Below are positions 61,111 to 64,000 of a stretch of 64,000 nucleotides of DNA, in pieces. The position numbers and the translations under genes are program-made. Source of the stretch: UBA9339 sp964535195 (lineage in GTDB: Bacteria; Pseudomonadota; Gammaproteobacteria; UBA9339). Each line of letters begins with the position of its first letter. The stretch's first letter is position 1. Below the pieces are notes generated by a model. It was not told the origin of the DNA. It saw only the letters and a list, made by a program, of their open reading frames with translations, and made no database searches. The stretch covers positions 62,001-126,000 of the forward strand of contig CAZHSI010000001.1 of NCBI GenBank assembly GCA_964535195.1. The letters run 5' to 3'.

Positions 61111-61604
61111 ATAATCTTAGAATTATATACTTAATTTGTTTAAGCTTCCTTGCTAGTGGCATTTTAACGTTACTTCGTTTGCCAATGGGGTTTGTTTCGC
61201 TTGGTCCGTTTTGGTTGGTTTTAATATTATTGTATTGGGTCTTAACGGCGCCACAATATATAAACGTCGGCGCTGCTTTGGTGATAGGTTTTGTGCTTGA
61301 TATCGTTTACAATACTGCATTCGGTGAACATGCTATGGCATTAGTTGCTGCAGTATTTTTTATAACCAAGTTGCGTGTTAAAATCATGGGATTTGGTTTA
61401 GTGAGTTGGCAAATGTCCTTGGTCATTTTTTGTATAATTATGTGTTATCAATGTCTGTTATTTTTTATACAGATTTATTTGGGTGAACATTTTAGTTTTG
61501 GTATGGCTGTGGGTGGTACCATTTTAAGCGCATTAGTATGGTTGCCAGTGTCGCGTCTATTATTTAACTATCAGCGAAAACTACATATATTGGTCGCAAA
61601 TTAG
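61107..61604 (+). CDS. mreD: Rod shape-determining protein MreD
   Basis: A 165-residue inner-membrane protein with five or six hydrophobic helices, starting at an ATGA overlap with mreC. Segments such as LRLPMGFVSLGPFWLVLIL, GAALVIGFVLDIVYNTAFGE and ALVAAVFFITKLRVKIMGF fit MreD of gammaproteobacteria. Sequence conservation in this family is low; the position after mreBC makes the call secure. Confidence 0.93.
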   Translation: MNNLRIIYLICLSFLASGILTLLRLPMGFVSLGPFWLVLILLYWVLTAPQYINVGAALVIGFVLDIVYNTAFGEHAMALVAAVFFITKLRVKIMGFGLVSWQMSLVIFCIIMCYQCLLFFIQIYLGEHFSFGMAVGGTILSALVWLPVSRLLFNYQRKLHILVAN

Positions 61605-61794
61605 ATCTTAGGATAGGGGTGGTTATGGCATTATACCCTTCATAAAATAAGTTAAGACGCGGTGTCTTTATTATTTATTATTTGGTGGCCGGCTCTTGTT
61701 TCGAAGCGTAATGGGGCAAGATTTATTTTTCCATGAATGAGGACCGCAAAATACTCAGAGCCACAAAGCATAAATTTATTTTGCGAGGAGTATA

Positions 61795-64000
61795 ATTGAA
61801 AAAAACTATTAACAAAACCTTACACTGGTTAAGCTCGAGCATTATTGCCATAATGTTAACGTTGGTATTATTGATGTCTGGTCTATATTTTGCGAGTACC
61901 CGTTTTGCTAAGTATCGTCCTAATTTTGAGCAATTTGTTAGTGAAATTGTGCAACATCCGGTAGAGGTTCGTGAAATCACTATCGGTAGTCATGGTTTAG
62001 AGCCAGTGCTTAGGTTACATCATGTGGTTATCTTTAATGCGAATAAAACCAAGGCCTTACTTAAAGCAGAAGAGTTACAAGTAGGTATAGACTTAATTGG
62101 CAGTTTACTTAAATGGCAATTTAAACCCGATCTCTTAGTGATTAGTGGGAGTGAACTTGAGATTTTGCAAGATGAGTTTGGCAAAATTAATGTGGTTGGG
62201 ATTTCTCCAGTTTCTTCTTTTTCCCCCGCAGGTAAAGACCATACGGTATTTGACGAAGTTTCATCTTGGTTATTTGAACAAAACAGAGTCGATTTGAAAG
62301 ACATTACCCTAAAATTGACGATGCCTCATGGCAAAGTTCTCCAGTTTTCCAAACTATATGCAAAATTATATAACGGAATTTTTTGGCACGAGTTAAAGCT
62401 TGGTGGCAAACTCAAGCAGCAACAGCAGCCAGCCTCGTTTGCTGTAGATTTAAAATTACGTGGGGAAGTTTCACCTGACACCGGTTTTCCTTTACATGGA
62501 AGTATTGTTATCGAAAATTGGGAGCCAGACCATGTAGCAACTACGGAGAATTCTTTAGGTAAATTTTTTATACCCTCAGGGAATCTTGAGGTGGCAGTAA
62601 AAAATTCGAAGATCCCTCTTAAGTTTTTGCGGCAACCACTAACCGTTAACGATATGTTTTGTGGCATATCTTGGCAACGTGATAGCAGTGGCAACCTCAA
62701 GGTTAATCTTAATAAGATAAAGTTTATGGATAATTGGCTAATGTTTTTTGGTGCAGGTGAACTCCAGTTTTTAGAACATACCAAAGCGCCAGTAGTTGAT
62801 GTCCATCTAGGAGTTAAATTAACTAATCTAGCTAAAGCTAAGTTATATTATCCGGCGAATTTAATGCCACCAAATGGTGTGAAGTGGCTAGATCAAGCAT
62901 TTATTAGTAGTAAGCTAATTTCTGGTGATATAGTTTTACAAGGGCCACTTGATAAATTTCCCTTTGATAATAACGAAGGTAAGTTTTTAGTGGATGCTAC
63001 CATTCGCGATGTTTGTTTAAACTATGATCCGGAGTGGCCGCGAGTTGAAAATATTACTGGCAAAATGTTTTTTTCTGGACGGACGATGACTATTTTGGCT
63101 CATAATGCCAAGCTGATGCGCGCCCCAACCAAATATATTAAAGCTGAAATACCTGATCTTGTTTTACCAATTATTCATATTGATGGCGCTATGGATGGTG
63201 ATTCGAGTATTGGGGTTAAGTTTGTCAATGCATGTCCACTTAAGAAGACTATTGGTAAAAAGTTACAAGACATTAGTTTGACTGGGCCAATGAAATTTAA
63301 ACTAAAGTTCGTCATGCCATTATCTGATGTTCTTTTAGACCAAACAACTAAAGTTGATGGGAGTATTGAGTTAATTAATAATCGGTTACGTCTTGATGCT
63401 TGGGGGGTTGGGATTGATAATTTTACCGGTAATTTACAGTTTGATCGTGACAGCTTTGTTGCCCATAAACTTCAAGGAAAATTATTGAACAAACCGGTGA
63501 ATATTGATATTAGCACGGTAACTGCTAGTAAAAAAGATACTATCACTCGAGTGGATTTAGCTGGCAATGCAAGTGTGCAAGATTTTGAGCGAATTTTTGC
63601 GCTTAAATTAGCGCCGTTTGTTTCGGGAGATTTTAGTTATAAGGTCTTGTTGGACTTACATAGTGGAGCAACGCAGGATGTTTTTAAGTTACACTCTAAT
63701 TTACATGGTGTCGAGATCAAGTTGCCCGAGCCTTTTGCCAAAAAAGCTGCAGACCCACATATTTTTCATGTAAGTGGATCTTTTGGTGAAGATAAGCAAA
63801 AACAACAAATATTTGTTAATTATAATGGCGAGATAAGTGCGGCATTAGCAGTTAAAAAAGATGGGGTTAAGCCTCTAAAAGTGTTAGGTGGGGAGCTTAG
63901 ATTTGGTGATGGTTCCGCCAAGGTTTCTTCTCTGGCTGGTCTAGCAATTACTGGGCACCTTCCTAAAGTAGATTGGTCTATCTGGAAAGGGTATTTAGAT
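61795..64000 (+). CDS. yhdP: AsmA-like protein YhdP, N-terminal part
   Basis: The frame opens at a TTG with GAGGAG seven bases upstream and stays open to the window edge (735 codons), so the C-terminal part is missing. The product starts with a signal anchor (LSSSIIAIMLTLVLLMSGLY) followed by a long beta-rich chain (VREITIGSHGLEPVLRLHHV; LLDLHSGATQDVFKLHSNLH), the pattern of the DUF3971/AsmA-like YhdP, a large inner-membrane-anchored protein implicated in phospholipid transport to the outer membrane. E. coli YhdP has about 1,266 residues. The mreBCD neighbourhood is conserved, but the maf and rng genes that usually sit between are absent. Confidence 0.85.

Noticed and set aside
1..64000. CRISPR arrays, rRNA genes, riboswitches and prophage structural genes
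   Set aside because: Looked for by eye on both strands; no regular spacer-repeat array, rRNA signature, recognisable riboswitch or phage structural gene was seen.

Overview
The window is AT-rich, gene-dense bacterial DNA that reads as a host-associated gammaproteobacterium close to Legionellales (the Legionella/Coxiella lineage). The reasons are a DotO/IcmB Dot/Icm type IV secretion ATPase at the left edge, several large helical or LRR-bearing proteins of the kind these bacteria deliver into eukaryotic cells, and gammaproteobacterial housekeeping genes (RlmJ, SbcB/ExoI, MreBCD followed by YhdP). No species can be named from sequence alone.

Layout. 1-6.3 kb: the end of icmB, a pair of unknown helical proteins, a cytosolic 5'-nucleotidase and a small type IV pilus operon (pilin, short PilB, PilC). 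6.4-8.4 kb: an interspersed three-hairpin repeat, a CCA-encoding tRNA-Thr(CGU) and the wreck of an integrated element. The wreck holds IS30 and integrase remnants and a one-base-frameshifted RhuM-Fic gene, and it is closed by a decayed copy of the tRNA 3' end. 8.6-14.3 kb: YihY, then a trimeric NADH-linked [FeFe]-hydrogenase operon (hydB-hydA-hydC) and a SemiSWEET. 14.5-22.5 kb: a broken aminoglycoside kinase, a helical effector candidate, RlmJ, a small HTH protein and a 1,506-residue effector candidate with an LRR-like segment and internal repeats. 22.6-27.9 kb: class II aldolase, FocA-type formate channel, a SagB-type flavoenzyme and lepB-rnc-era. 28.4-37.3 kb: a four-gene glycogen operon (debranching enzyme, GT4 glycosyltransferase, GH57, and a GT3 synthase fused to a GT35 phosphorylase) behind a perfect 14-bp inverted repeat that overlaps the promoter. 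37.3-42.5 kb: AAG glycosylase, another large effector candidate, two unknown or secreted proteins, and a double-glycine-leader Cys-rich peptide. 42.5-53.7 kb: sufB-sufC-mutS, guaC, trpS, sbcB, greA, queA, rpmE. 53.7-56.7 kb: a decayed, repeat-rich zone with a four-TM protein, a 52-residue peptide gene and an IS5-like remnant. 56.7-64 kb: miaB, uridine phosphorylase, mreBCD (mreC apparently starting at ATT) and the start of yhdP, which runs off the window.

How the genes fit together (inference): glycogen storage and breakdown, aldolase, a formate channel, an NADH-oxidising [FeFe]-hydrogenase and a possible sugar uniporter together suggest a fermentative, oxygen-poor life, plausibly inside a protist or animal host. 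The Dot/Icm ATPase and effector candidates supply the host interface. Scattered IS, integrase and resistance-gene remnants and a family of structured repeats show ongoing genome erosion. The hydrogenase maturases HydE, HydF and HydG, the remaining dot/icm genes, sufD/sufS and pilD are not in this window.
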